NCBI GenBank assembly: GCA_009823505.1
Contig: VZQC01009517.1
Span: 504,319 to 568,318 of the forward strand
Length of the DNA stretch: 64,000 nt
Direction of reading: 5' to 3'
Source of the DNA: Rhizomys pruinosus
Lineage: Eukaryota > Chordata > Mammalia > Rodentia > Spalacidae
The notes beneath the pieces were generated by a model. That model had not been told where the DNA came from, did no database searches, and saw only the letters and a list, made by a program, of their open reading frames with translations. Positions within the stretch are counted from its first letter, which is position 1. Every line of letters begins with the position of its first letter. Shown in pieces: positions 10,972 to 22,506 of the stretch. The translations under genes and the position numbers were made by a program.

Positions 10972-11104
10972 TTTTTTTTTTTCGAGACAGCTATCCTGGA
11001 ACTCACTAATGTAGACCAGGCTGGCCTTGAACTCACAGAGATCCATCTGCCTCTGCCTGTCTCTGCCTCCCGAGTGCTGGGATTAAAGGCATGTGCCAGT
11101 AGAC
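10972..11104 (-). repeat. B1 SINE
   Basis: Antisense B1 with an internal duplication of ctgcctctgcct. Confidence 0.9.
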
Positions 11105-11190
11105 TTGGTGGCTAAGGCCATTTTTAGTAACCATCTACTTCTCTGATGACAGAGAAAGCTGTTAGGCTGGCTGTGGACTATGCTTGGTCA

Positions 11191-11918
<728 letters not shown>

Positions 11919-11973
11919 TCACTATCAGAAACTTTCCCATTTTAGCAACTTTACATGATCAATAATTAACGAT

Positions 11974-12150
11974 AGGGGCTGTTCTTGCAGAGGACCTGGG
12001 TTTGGTTCCCCTAACAACCGTCTGTAACTCCAGTTCCAGGGGATCTGAAGCCCTTTTTCTGCCTCCATTTGCACTGCATGCATGTGGAACACTTGAAATA
12101 CATACAGACATAACACTCATACATATAAAATAAAAATAAACTTAAAAAAT
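11974..12150 (+). repeat. B3-type SINE, head deleted
   Basis: Sense copy that jumps from gggct to ttcttgcagaggac, so most of the tRNA-like head is missing. Confidence 0.85.
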
Positions 12151-12241
12151 TAAAAAATTTTTATTCAAAACATTTCAAAAACTGCTTTCATACTCAAAGG
12201 AAGAGAAAATAAAGTACCCTTTAAAACAAATTTAAAGAATA

Positions 12242-12456
12242 GGGCTGGAGAGATGGCCTAGCGGTTAAGAGCACAGACTGCTCTTGCAGAGGACCTGGGT
12301 TCAATCCCCAGCACCCACATGGTGGCTGAGAACCGTCTTTAACTCCAGTTCCAGGGGAATCTGACACCCTCTTCTGACCTCCACGGCATTGCACAACACA
12401 GGTGCACAGACCTGCATGCAGACAGTACATTCATACACATAAAAAATAAATAAACA
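12242..12456 (+). repeat. B2/B3-type SINE
   Basis: Full-length sense copy without the internal duplication; the next copy follows in its A-rich tail. Confidence 0.95.
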
Positions 12457-12737
12457 GGGCTGGAGAGACAGCCTAGCGGTTAAGAGCACAGACTGCTCTT
12501 GCAGAGGACCCGGGTTCGATCCCCAGCACCCACACGGCGGCTAAGAACCGTCTGTAATTCCAATTCCAGGAGAACTCCAGTTCCAGGGGAATCCGAGACC
12601 CTCTTCTGACCTCCGCGGCATTGCACGACACGGGTGCACAAACCTACATGCAGACAGTACACTCATACACATATAAAAATAAATAAAAATTAAAAAAATA
12701 AAAATAAATAAAAAATAAAAAATTTAAATAATAAAAT
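12457..12737 (+). repeat. B2/B3-type SINE, internal-duplication subfamily
   Basis: Sense copy with the aattccaggagaactccag block and a long (AAAAT)n-like tail. Confidence 0.95.
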
Positions 12738-12739
12738 TA

Positions 12740-12877
<138 letters not shown>

Positions 12878-13592
12878 TCACAGGAATTGAAATAGCAGCA
12901 TAATTAATTAACAGGAATTGAAATGTCTGTTTACTAGTAATGGTTAACTGAATGATACTGTTATGTAGTTCATAAAGTACATTATTCAAAGACACACAAA
13001 TCTACCTAAACATGATCTCTCTGTGTGCTTCACACATTCAGACTTAACATGTCAGCTTCTGTGTTTTATTTTAAAAAACACTAGTAAATGCCATGTTAAA
13101 TTTTCTTTTATTCATTATCTTGTTCAACTTCTCCTTAGATCACAAAGCAGGTATCTTTATCAAGTTTAAAGATATAAATATCACTTTAAAATCCAGCAGT
13201 TATGTATGTGAATCAAAATTTCAGTTGATGAAGCCACCCATTTTGAGAAGTCTTGCCATGAACTCTGACCCTATACAGTCTGCAATCAGTAAAAACCAAA
13301 CTGCCAACTTGGTACCAGAAAAAACTAGAGTCATTATTTCAAAAATATAAATACAAAAATATCACTACAAATGTCAAATAAACAGCAAACTAACTTTAAA
13401 GATACCATCAACCCCAAAGACTCAACAATTTCAGTGGCATTCTTCTTTACTATTTGTAACTGTGGAAAAATGATTTCAGAGACCTTTTTCTAGCAACATA
13501 AGAGAAAGTCAATGGCCACCTCCACCTCCCCACAGCATCATGAAAATAATGCAACAGGTGCAAATGGAACTCTCTAAAAATCCTACAGAAAA

Positions 13593-13745
13593 ATGGGCAG
13601 GGTGGCATGGTGCACACTTTTAACACCAGCACTCAGGAGGCAGAAGCTGACAGATCTCTGTAAGTTCATGGCCAGCCTAGCCTGGTCTCCACAGTGAGTT
13701 CCAGGCCAGTCACAGTTACATGGTAAGACCCTGTCACACTAAACA
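13593..13745 (+). repeat. B1 SINE
   Basis: Sense, moderately diverged, from gggtggcatggtgcac to accctgtcacactaaac. Confidence 0.88.
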
Positions 13746-14016
13746 AACAAAACCCTATGGGAATATAAATCAAAATGAGCAACAAAATTTGTAAACACAG
13801 CATGAAGCATCGTGTTTGCATCTGTATAATCAATCTTAAGAATAAACATTATTGCAATAAACATTATTGCAATGTGAGTCACTGAAAAGCTCTGAAAATT
13901 TATAGCACAAAATAAAAAATGAGCATCCATAAAGAAGGAAAAAAACTATATCCTAATGATAAAGACCTCTGTAATAAACATGGCTTAATGTAACAAAATT
14001 TTATAAAATAAACTTG

Positions 14017-14215
14017 GTTCAGAGGTGGCTTAGCAGTTAAGAACACTGGCTGCTCTTGCAGAAGACCCAGGCTTGATTCCCAGCACCCACGTGGCGGCTA
14101 AAACCCATCCTTAACTCCAGTTCCAGGGGAATCCAATGCCCTCTTCTGACCTCCAAGGCATTGCACAATACAGGTGCACTCACAAAGCAATATATTCATA
14201 AACAGAAAATAAAAA
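14017..14215 (+). repeat. B2/B3-type SINE
   Basis: Sense copy with a slightly damaged head (cagaggtggcttagcag). Confidence 0.9.
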
Positions 14216-14313
14216 AAAAATTTTTTTTTAAACTTGCATTCAGTCTTCATCACCTTCCACTAAATTTTATTTTGCCAGGAAGAATTCTAAACCTCATGAA
14301 TAAATAAGCTCTA

Positions 14314-14424
<111 letters not shown>

Positions 14425-14726
14425 CTAGTAAGATAAAAATCATTTTATTGGCATTTTAGAACAGAGTTAATGTAGATAAATGTTCAGCTGTTTTCAGTAT
14501 CAACTAAAGCAAATTCAAATAACAGCTGTTAGATGAAAGTACATCTCAACTTAGCAGACAGGACAAACAGAACCACAACTTGCCATTAAAAGTAGAAAGA
14601 TGATTTCTTAAATAAAAATGACCCTACATTTCTCTTATTTGGTTGTTTATATTCTACTGAGAATATACTTTTGAGTTTACAAGAGAACTACAAAAAAAAA
14701 ATAAATAAAACAGCAAGCTAACTTAC
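14425..14726 (-). other. Eprs1 intron (302 nt)
   Basis: AT-rich, no recognised repeat or gene. Confidence 0.85.
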
Positions 14727-14936
14727 CTCAGGGGCAAAGCCAGCAATGTGACTCTTCTCTTTCTCTAATGCACCTTGAGACACAAATATGGGGAAATAGC
14801 AGTTTTCAACGCCACGTTTCTTGATCTCAGCATCAAAGAAGTCCTTAATGGATTCCCAAATGGAATATGACCAAGGGCGAAGAATATAGCAGCCACTTAC
14901 ATCATAGTATTCAATCATTTCTGACTTTGTGATGAC
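14727..14936 (-). CDS. Eprs1: Eprs1 exon 14: ProRS core, motif 1
   Basis: 210 nt, phase 0 at both ends; acceptor AAAAAG|GTCATC and donor CCTGAG|GTAAGT. It encodes [19 protein letters not shown] and onward to HIAGFAPE. The stretch from [15 protein letters not shown] to YFPIFVSQ is class II motif 1 with its proline, the dimer interface of the ProRS half. Confidence 0.97.
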
Positions 14937-15257
14937 CTTTTTAAGAGAAAAACAAAGTCTATAAATCAAATCAATATTCTAGTGCAAACTGCAAAAGTAT
15001 GTGGCAAATTTGTAGAAACCAGACACAACCTGCTGGTAGGGAGGGTCTGAATGGAAGAAAACAGACCTTCCTAGACTCAAGAGGCCACAGATACTATAAC
15101 TTTAGACTCACCCCCTTTACCTCTCAATACAAACAAAAAATAAAGTGATGACTAACTCATAGCTACTATTTGAGTCAATAATAGCAACTGTACTTTGAAA
15201 CTATAACATGCTAGAAGGCTACGCTATGCATTAATTTTCCTTCTACCTGTCCTTCCT

Positions 15258-15466
15258 TCTTTTGTGGTGCTGGGGATCAAACTCAGGGCCTTGGGCATAC
15301 TGGGCAAGCCTCTATCACTAAGCCACACCCCAAGCCTTCTGTTATTTTTAATTTCTATTTTGAGACGATCTGACCCTATGTAGCCAGCTGGCCTGGAATT
15401 CGAATTCCCCCTGCCTTAGTTTCCCAAGGGCCAGGACTAGAGGTGTGTGCCACCACTCCTGGCATA
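15258..15466 (-). repeat. B4-type SINE (B1 + ID dimer)
   Basis: On the plus strand an ID-like antisense piece (gctggggatcaaactcagg) is followed by an antisense B1. In sense order that is B1 then ID. Confidence 0.75.
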
Positions 15467-15496
15467 GTCTATGCTATTATAATAGAAATCATAGAG

Positions 15497-15785
15497 CTGA
15501 GGAGATAGCCCAGTCAGTAAACTGCTTGCCTTGCATGTATGAGGCTCTGAGTTAGATCCCAGAACCCTGTGTCAGGTGGCGTATTGTGTGCTTGTAATCT
15601 CAGGAGAAGAAGAATCCCTGTGCTCATTGACAGTCAGTGTAGCCTAGCTGGTGAACTCCAGACCGAAGAGAGACACTGTCTCAATGAGGAAGGATGGCTT
15701 TCCTGAGGATGACACCTGAGGTGACATGCATGCCTTCTGACATCCACAATGTTTACACACACGCACATATGCTCACACTAAAGGA
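15497..15785 (+). repeat. RSINE1
   Basis: tRNA-like head (gctgaggagatagccc), B1-like middle, gacactgtctcaatgagg and the characteristic gacacctgaggtgac ending. Confidence 0.85.
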
Positions 15786-15899
15786 GGGGCATCACTTAAT
15801 GTTACTACTACTAACTTTTTACCTACACTTTAGAATTTAACCATAAAGCCAACTTTGAGAAATTTTTTAAACACAGAAAATGACTGAAAGCACACTCAC

Positions 15900-15951
15900 T
15901 TGAGAATACCATTCCGCAAGATTTTCTTCTTTTTTTGCTTCAAGACCCAAT
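15900..15951 (-). CDS. Eprs1: Eprs1 exon 13: linker to ProRS
   Basis: 52 nt; acceptor CTGTAG|A and donor TCTCAA|GTGAGT. The leading A completes an Arg codon from the preceding exon; it then encodes LGLEAKKEENLAEWYSQ, the start of the ProRS unit. Confidence 0.96.
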
Positions 15952-16996
15952 CTACAGGCATGAAAAAGGAAATGTGAATTCTTTCACTCTCAGTAATTGC
16001 TTTTAAGCCCAGTAGGCTGACTAATGGTATTGGAGGCTCCAATGGCCTGCTGTCCGAATCTGTTCTGCAGGTGGAGGGGGCCCTCTAGACGTGTAACCTG
16101 GTACAGGACATGACACAGCAAGACACTAGAAAGCTGCTAGCTAGCTCAGGGACTCTCTCATTCTCATAACCTCAGCTCATCCTAATTATTCCAAAGGCTC
16201 CACCTTCAGATACTATTAGCCCTGTATACTGGGGATTACCTTCCCAGCACATGTACTGCAGGAGATACATTCAAGCCACAACAGGCTGAATTGAAAGTAA
16301 GAGTACCAGTTTAAAACAGGGGAGTATTTCTTCAAAATCAGCCAGGTAACATTACAGCTGAGCTCAGTGTCTCACTGAAAGCAATGTAAAAAGTAATAAA
16401 AGCAGCACCTGCCCCACATGTGTTCATACACAGGAATTTGTACACATATTTTACACATTTTTAAGTACACTAAATAAAAATTTTAGAGCTAGATTTTTGC
16501 AAAAATAAGCAACTAAACAACAAAAAGTCCCAAGTGTTCCAGGGCTCAGCAATAGCGCACTTGCCTAGAAGAATGACAGACCCTTTCTTTGCTCCCAGTC
16601 TCCTGCCTCCCCAAATCACTATTCCAAACATTAATCCTTCCCTCGGAATACTAACCTGGGCATGGTGGTGTACACATCTACAATTAAGGACCATTCACAA
16701 GCAATCAGAAGAGAGAGGGAAAAACACTAATCTCTTTGCAACATTCTATGAAGTTGCTGACTGAGCAACGAGCAGAGGCTATATTCTCTCAGACGACATC
16801 CAAATGGAAACCTACCACCTCTAAAAGCATGCTGTCCTTCGTAAGCATGACAGGAAGCCTGTCACAGAACTTGTTCTACTTTGGAATTGGATATAGACAT
16901 AATTACATTTTCAAACAGCCTGGAAAGCAACAAAACGGACAGGACCAGCTTTGTTTTATATGTAATCTACCAACTCCAAAATCCTACTGGGAGTTG

Positions 16997-17195
16997 GGAG
17001 GCTGAAGAAACGGTTCAGTGAACAGCACCTGCTGCTCTTGAAGAGGACCCAAATTTGGTTTCCAGCACTGACACTGGGCAGCTCTATAACTTCAGCTCCA
17101 GGGGATCTGACACTCTGACTTCCCAGGCACCTGCCTCAGGTGCACATACCCCAAACAAACACAAAGGCATACACATAATTTAAAGTAATAAGAAC
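16997..17195 (+). repeat. Old B3-type SINE
   Basis: Sense, diverged; ctgctgctcttgaagagg and cagctccaggggatctgac remain. Confidence 0.8.
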
Positions 17196-17218
17196 AAATC
17201 TTTAAAATAAATTACTCC

Positions 17219-17318
17219 TGGGGCTGGAGAGATGGCTCAGAGGTTAAGAGCACTGACTGCTCTTGCAAAGAATCTGGGTTAGATTCCCAGCACCCACATG
17301 GCTGCTAAGAACTGTCTA
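17219..17318 (+). repeat. B2/B3-type SINE 5' half
   Basis: Sense copy ending abruptly at aagaactgtctata, where a B1 begins. Confidence 0.9.
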
Positions 17319-17320
17319 TA

Positions 17321-17462
17321 AGCTGGGCATGATGGCTTAATCCTAGCACTCGGGAGGCAGAGGCCGGCAGATCTCTGTGAGCTCAAGGCCAGCCTTGTCT
17401 ACAGAGTGAGTTCCAGGCTAGCTGGGGCTACAGGGAGACCCTGTCTTAAAAAAAAAAAAAAA
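17321..17462 (+). repeat. B1 SINE
   Basis: Sense B1 with A15 tail, joined to the B2/B3 half on its left. Confidence 0.92.
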
Positions 17463-17536
17463 CCTACTGAGAATAAGTTCTTATTTAGCTCCCGTGAAAG
17501 ATTTTCATTTGGGGAAAAAAATAAATCATAAAAACA

Positions 17537-17888
17537 GGAGCTAGAGAGATGGCTCAGCAGTTAAGAGCACTTGCTATTCTTGCAGAGGACAGAGGCTATC
17601 CCAGCACCAATAGTAAGCGGCTCACAAATGCATGTAAATCCAGTTCCAAGGACTCCAACTCCTTCTTTCAGGCCTCCACAGCTACTGCATGCATGTGCAT
17701 TATGTACATGTAGGCAGTCATGGTGGTTGGCGCATGCCTTTAATCCCAGCACTCAGGAAGCAGAGGTAGGTGGATCTCTCTGAGACTGAGGCCAGCCAAG
17801 CCTACAGGGAGATCCTGTTTCCCCACCCCACCCCACCCCATCCCCACCAAAAAGCAAAAACACTTATACACATAAAAATAAATTTTAG
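17537..17888 (+). repeat. B3-type SINE with nested B1
   Basis: Head and body at 17,537-17,717, B1 at about 17,718-17,822 followed by (CCCCA)n, then the B3 3' tail from cacttatacacataaaaat. Confidence 0.82.
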
Positions 17889-17900
17889 AAACACAAGTAG

Positions 17901-18110
17901 GGACTGGAGTTGGCTCAGAGCACTGGCTGCTTTTCTGAAGCCAGGGTTCAGGTCCCAGCACTCACATGGCAACTAACAACCACCAGTAACTCCAGTTCCC
18001 AGGGATCTATCTGATGCCTTCTTCTGGTCTCTGTGGGCATAAAGGACACATGTGCTACACTTACATACATGCAGGCAAAACACTCGTACACATTAAAAAA
18101 AAAAAAAAAT
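17901..18110 (+). repeat. B3-type SINE
   Basis: Sense copy, tail cgtacacattaaaa plus A-run. Confidence 0.85.
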
Positions 18111-18312
18111 TTTAGAGGCTGGCAAGCCACCTTAACAGAGCATTTGCCTCACGAGCCAGACAGCCAAGGTCAATCTCCTCATCCAGGCAAAGGTGTCACA
18201 AAGCTGTGCTCTGAGCACATGTATGCTGTTCATGCACAGACTCATCCATACAAATTACAGATGCAGTAACAACAGTGGTGACAGACAGAGCTCATGTAGA
18301 ACTGGGCGTTAC

Positions 18313-18578
18313 CTCGTCTGCTTCTTGGGCCCCTGCCCTTCTCCTGCTCCACTCGGGCACAGCCCGCTGCTCCCTTGGCTTTCGGAAGGGTCTTTCCCTC
18401 GGCCATCGTTTTGTCTCTGAGGCTTACTCTGCTTTTCAGATTTATTTTCTTTTTCTTTCTTCTTCTTATCTTTGTCCTCAGTCCCAGTGGCAGTCACAGG
18501 CTTATACTCAACTCCTGTCAGAGACTTGTACTGTGCCTTCAGCTGAAGGAGTTCCTGTAGAGCTGCATCTACTTGATC
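18313..18578 (-). CDS. Eprs1: Eprs1 exon 12: end of WHEP3 and charged linker
   Basis: 266 nt; acceptor CTGTAG|GAT and donor ACGAG|GTAACG. It encodes [19 protein letters not shown] (helix 2 of WHEP3), GVEYKP, a Lys/Glu-rich run ([16 protein letters not shown]) and a Gly/Ser/Pro-rich linker ending [13 protein letters not shown]. In the human protein this linker carries Ser999, a GAIT- and S6K1-linked phosphosite. Here the linker reads [12 protein letters not shown], so the residue aligned with Ser999 is Pro (codon 18,354-18,356) while the next Ser is kept. The exon ends in phase 2. Confidence 0.96.
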
Positions 18579-19097
18579 CTACAGTATAACACAAGAGACA
18601 AGGGAGGGCAGTATTTAAGGCAAATAACTGTCTCCGAATATTAAAAAAAAAAAAACCTACACCCAAAGCTTTATGAGGTTTATAGGGCACAGTTAACTAG
18701 AGGCCATGGGTGTAGGCACAAAATATTAAAGCATACTCACTACAGAAAATAACCAAACTATGCAAGAGAACTAAACAACAGTTGAGTCCGTAAGTGCACT
18801 GTCCACACGGTGTTACTAGCCACACGTGGCTGTTTAAATTAAACTTCAACAGTCTCAAGGGCTGTATGTGGCAGAAGACTGGTGCTCCAAACAGGATTAT
18901 CATAGAATATTTAATCAAACAGAAAGTTCTGTTAGAATGGGGGTCTAAGGTAAGAGCCATTAAATTACATAAGCTGAAAATTCAGTTATAAATAAGGTAA
19001 CAGTAACAGTCACGCTTCTAAATTACTGTCTTAAACTTCAAAGCCTCTCACATTTTATTATTTTATATACAGAAATCTGTAGGAAATAAAATCCCAT

Positions 19098-19212
19098 TTC
19101 TGGCAGATGTGGTGCTCTACACCTATAACTCTACTCCCAGACAGTGAAGGAGCGAGGATCCTGAGGGTGAGGCCAGCGTAGGCTACACAGGAAAACAGTC
19201 TCAGAAAACAAA
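19098..19212 (+). repeat. Old B1-like SINE
   Basis: Diverged sense copy; gcagatgtggtgctctaca and gaggccagcgtaggctaca. Confidence 0.65.
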
Positions 19213-19307
19213 ACGAAACAATCAAATTAATACAAACTAAACCACAGCTCAAAATAAAACCAGCTCCATGAAACTGACAGAAAAAAATCAAACAAAAATT
19301 AAGGGGC

Positions 19308-19530
19308 TGGGTCTGGAGAGACAGATCAGCAATTAAGAGCACTGGCTGCTCTTGCAGAGTCGCAGGCTCAGTTCTAAGCACCCACATGACAGCTAACAAC
19401 TGCCCATAGCTCTAGTTCTGGGGGATCTGACACTTTCTTCTGACTTCTGACAGCACTGCACAACATGAGCACACGTACACACATGCAGGCAATATACTCC
19501 TATTTATAAAATAAAAATAGTATTAAAAAA
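19308..19530 (+). repeat. B3-type SINE
   Basis: Sense copy, tctggagagacagatcagc to a tail with ataaaataaaaatag. Confidence 0.85.
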
Positions 19531-19764
19531 AGAATTTGGGTTTGTGGTGTTCTGGGTACTTCTGGGTCTTAGTCTTTATGTTCTAGATGTTAAAGACTAG
19601 AAACAGAAAATTTCCTGGGTGTGGTGACATACCAGTAATATTAACACTCTAAAAGTATACCCAGAGAGGATGGCAAGTTTGAATCCAGCTAGGAATATAC
19701 AGTGAGGCCCTGTCTTTTTTTTTTTTTATAGGGGGAACAGAAATTTTATTAAAATATAGTATCT

Positions 19765-19970
19765 GTGGAGCTTGAGAGATGGCCCAGTGATTAAGAGCAC
19801 TGGCTGTTCTTGCAGAGGACATGGGTTTGGTTCCCAGCACCTACATGGCAGTTAAGGACCACCTATAACTCCAACACCTTCTTTTGGCCTCCACAGGCTC
19901 TATACAACATGGGTACACTTACATATGTACAAGCAAAACACGCACATACAATAATAAATATAATATTAAA
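19765..19970 (+). repeat. B3-type SINE
   Basis: Sense copy lacking the aggggatctgac segment. Confidence 0.85.
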
Positions 19971-20199
19971 AAAACAGCATCTTAAAAACTGTGTAAGAAA
20001 AGAGCAATGTCATGAATGTACCCAATCTAGCTGGAGGAAGAAAGAATTAATATGAATTTCTATAGAAACCAAGGCAAACCAGTTGAAAACTAAAGTACGA
20101 ATGGAAGCCAGCAAATTCAATAGGGACAAAGTGTTCCAGGCAAAGACAACAGTATAAGATGTACAAAACAAAATCAGCCAAAAGAAATTCCACACTAAC

Positions 20200-20433
20200 C
20201 TTAGAGGCTTTTTCAGCTTTTAGTTTTCGAACTACTTCTCCTTGATAAGCCACGTGGTCAAACAGTACTTTGGCTTCTTGTGTCCCTGGACCAGAAGGAT
20301 TAGCATTGCTCACAGGACCTGAATGTGAGCTCTGAGATGATGGGGGTTGACCAGGGACGTAGTCCTTCCCAATTTTTTCTTTATATTCAGCTTTCAGGGA
20401 CAGTAAGCATTCTACAGCTTCATTTACTTTAGC
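20200..20433 (-). CDS. Eprs1: Eprs1 exon 11: end of WHEP2, start of WHEP3
   Basis: 234 nt, phase 0 at both ends; acceptor TTCAG|GCT and donor TCTAAG|GTTAGT. It encodes [19 protein letters not shown] (helix 2 of WHEP2), a Pro/Ser linker ([18 protein letters not shown]) and then [19 protein letters not shown], helix 1 of WHEP3. WHEP repeats bind RNA and partner proteins (GAIT complex). The Tyr codon at 20,383-20,385 is TAT within KAEYKEK; this aligns with human Tyr864, the reported coding-region polyadenylation site that yields truncated EPRS-N1. The human Ser886-Pro phosphosite aligns with Gly here (codon 20,317-20,319). Confidence 0.96.
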
Positions 20434-20771
20434 CTGAAAATAAAGGAAGAAAAGAAGCATTTCCTGAAATTTTTGAAAATTTCAATGTCATTTCAAAAAT
20501 CTTTATTACTCAAGTATATCATCTCTCTACAACCATAGATCCAAGTACTCAAAGATCAAAAATACATGAAAAAAACCCCACTGCATCTTCATTATGTCCC
20601 CAAAATAGGCAAGGAAAGAAAAAGCTTGACTGATAATTTACGTGGAAAGGATTTTCTCAGAATCAATCGAATAAAACATACCTACTGGATTGAAAGATTC
20701 ATGGGGTAAAAACTGCATCGATTCTAAAATGTAGATTTATTATTTTCTAAACAGTACAGTTTATTATTTTT

Positions 20772-20985
20772 TAAATTTTTAGTGTATTACTATATTTTAT
20801 GCATGTGTATAAGTGCACCCATGCCATACAATGCCCACAGAGGCCAGAAAGAAAAGGGTGTCTGTTCCCCTGGAACCAGAACTACAGATGTTGGTAGCCG
20901 CCATGTGGGTGATGGGAATCAAACCCACACCCTCTGCAAAAGAAGCCAGTGTTCTTATCCACTGAGCCATCTCCATAGCCCCACT
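20772..20985 (-). repeat. B3-type SINE
   Basis: Antisense; ccgccatgtgggtgatggg to gagccatctccatagcccc. Confidence 0.88.
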
Positions 20986-21204
20986 AAACAACACAATTAC
21001 TTATACTGTATAAGTAATACAGAGAGGATTCTAGGTACACAAATACAAGGAATGATATGTGCAGACTGTATAGGAATACCAAGTAACTTTATATAAGGGA
21101 TTTGAGCACCCTGGCTTAGTTGTCTGACAGAATTCTGAATGCAATCACCAAGTATCACTTAAAAAATAAATAAATGAAATGAGACAGAATGAAGTTTTGT
21201 TTGA

Positions 21205-21290
21205 GTTTGTTTTTGGTCTTTTAGACAAGGTTTCTCTGTAGCCCCAGCTGGTCTGGAACTCACTATGTAGACCAGGCTGGCCTTGAACTT
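21205..21290 (-). repeat. B1 SINE, 3' portion
   Basis: Antisense B1 split by the B2+B1 insertion; its remaining part resumes at 21,750-21,782 (gagtgcctcctgagtggg then ccaccatgcccagc). Confidence 0.85.
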
Positions 21291-21303
21291 AAGAGTGCCT
21301 CCT

Positions 21304-21538
21304 GGGGCTGGAGAGAGAGCCTAGCGGTTAAGAGCACCGACTGCTCTTGCAGAGGACTCGGGTTCAATCCCCAGCACCCACATGGTGGCTAAAAACCATC
21401 TTTAACTCCAGTTCCAGGAGAACTCCAGTTCTAGGGGAATCCAACACCCTCTTCGGACCTCCGCGGCATTGCACGACACGAGTGCACAAACCTACATGCA
21501 GACAGTACATTCATACACGTACAAAAATAAATAAAATT
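21304..21538 (+). repeat. B2/B3-type SINE, internal-duplication subfamily
   Basis: Sense full-length copy. Direct repeat aagagtgcctcct (21,291-21,303 and 21,749-21,761) encloses this element together with the B1 that follows it. Confidence 0.95.
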
Positions 21539-21748
21539 TAGCCGGGCGTGGTGGCGCACACCTTTAATCCTAGCACTTGGGAGGCAGAGGCAGGCGGATC
21601 TTTGTAAGTTCAAGGCCAGCCTGGTCTACAGAGTGAGTTCCAGGACAGCTGGGGTTACAGGGAGACCCTGTCATGAAAAGACCAAAAAAAAATAAAATAA
21701 AATAAAATTAATTAATTAATTAAATTTTTTAAAAAGTTAAAAAAAAAA
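21539..21748 (+). repeat. B1 SINE with A-rich tail
   Basis: Sense young B1 (gccgggcgtggtggcgcac) directly after the B2 tail; ends in a compound TAAAA/TTAA/A tail. Confidence 0.95.
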
Positions 21749-22171
21749 AAGAGTGCCTCCTGAGTGGGCCACCATGCCCAGCAAAACAGTATGAAGTTTT
21801 AAATTACACACATATCTGTATATTTCAATATCTGATCCACCATAAATATAATTCTTCCAGAGAAGACAGCAATACAGGCAAAGGAATCAAGCCTGACCTC
21901 AAACTAGCCACCCACAAATGAACATACAATCAAGAGCCTCAAGAGATCAGCCAAAACAGCCATACCACCAAACACTAGACTGAACCACAACCGAAGCCAA
22001 GAAACCCACTCTAGACCCTGCAGAAGCAATGCAGAAGACTGGGCTCAGCCTTCAGAGAACTCTCATCTGAAACAGCAAATCACCTCCTCTCTGGCTACTC
22101 TGCCTCTTCTGCTCACCGTCTTTGTGGTGAGCCATACTAGGCACTACAGAGAGGGAATGAAGCAAAGGGAG

Positions 22172-22300
22172 AGTCTAGGTGTGGCATGTACATTCATAAT
22201 TCCAGCACCCGGGAGGTTGAGGAAGAAGGATCCTGAGTTCAAGACCAGCCTGGGCTACACAGTGTTAGGAGTTCAAGACTAGCATATGCTATACAGGAAG
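22172..22300 (+). repeat. Old B1-like SINE
   Basis: Diverged sense copy with a partial duplication of gagttcaagac. Confidence 0.7.
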
Positions 22301-22424
22301 GAGAAAAAAGGAGAAACGAACAAAGAGACAATTAGGGAAAGCTGTCTGGCTGTAATCCCAACCTGACTCTTGTTGTTATTCCCAATAAAATCTACCTCTT
22401 AAGAAAACAGTCAACATTAATGGA

Positions 22425-22506
22425 GGAAAGAAAGGAGAATGAGAAGGGGAAGGGATTCAGGGATGGAAAGGAGACAGAAGAGAAGAGGGAGGGAGGGAGG
22501 GAGGGA
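22425..22506 (+). repeat. Purine-rich tract with (GGGA)n
   Basis: Long A/G run ending in about five GGGA units. Confidence 0.85.

Larger units (their letters stand above)
10190..11157 (-). repeat. Old L1 3' part, interrupted by SINEs
   Basis: Antisense L1 ORF2 end. Pieces at 10,190-10,550, 10,655-10,700, 10,946-10,970 and 11,105-11,157 line up in the order expected of one element: tctttctgtgcctggctta, then tactgttttctataatggc, then ttctctgatgac. Three B1s and a B2 fragment have split it. Confidence 0.75.
14937..15899 (-). other. Eprs1 intron
   Basis: A B4-type dimer and an RSINE1 are listed; 14,940-15,250 and 15,790-15,899 show nothing. Confidence 0.85.
15952..18312 (-). other. Eprs1 intron
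   Basis: Five SINEs are listed. 15,952-16,530, 16,610-16,990 and 18,115-18,312 are otherwise without recognised features; an ID-like piece lies at about 16,536-16,600. Confidence 0.82.
18579..20199 (-). other. Eprs1 intron
   Basis: One B1-like and two B3-type SINEs are listed. 18,600-19,095 and 19,535-19,760 show nothing recognisable apart from A runs. Confidence 0.83.
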
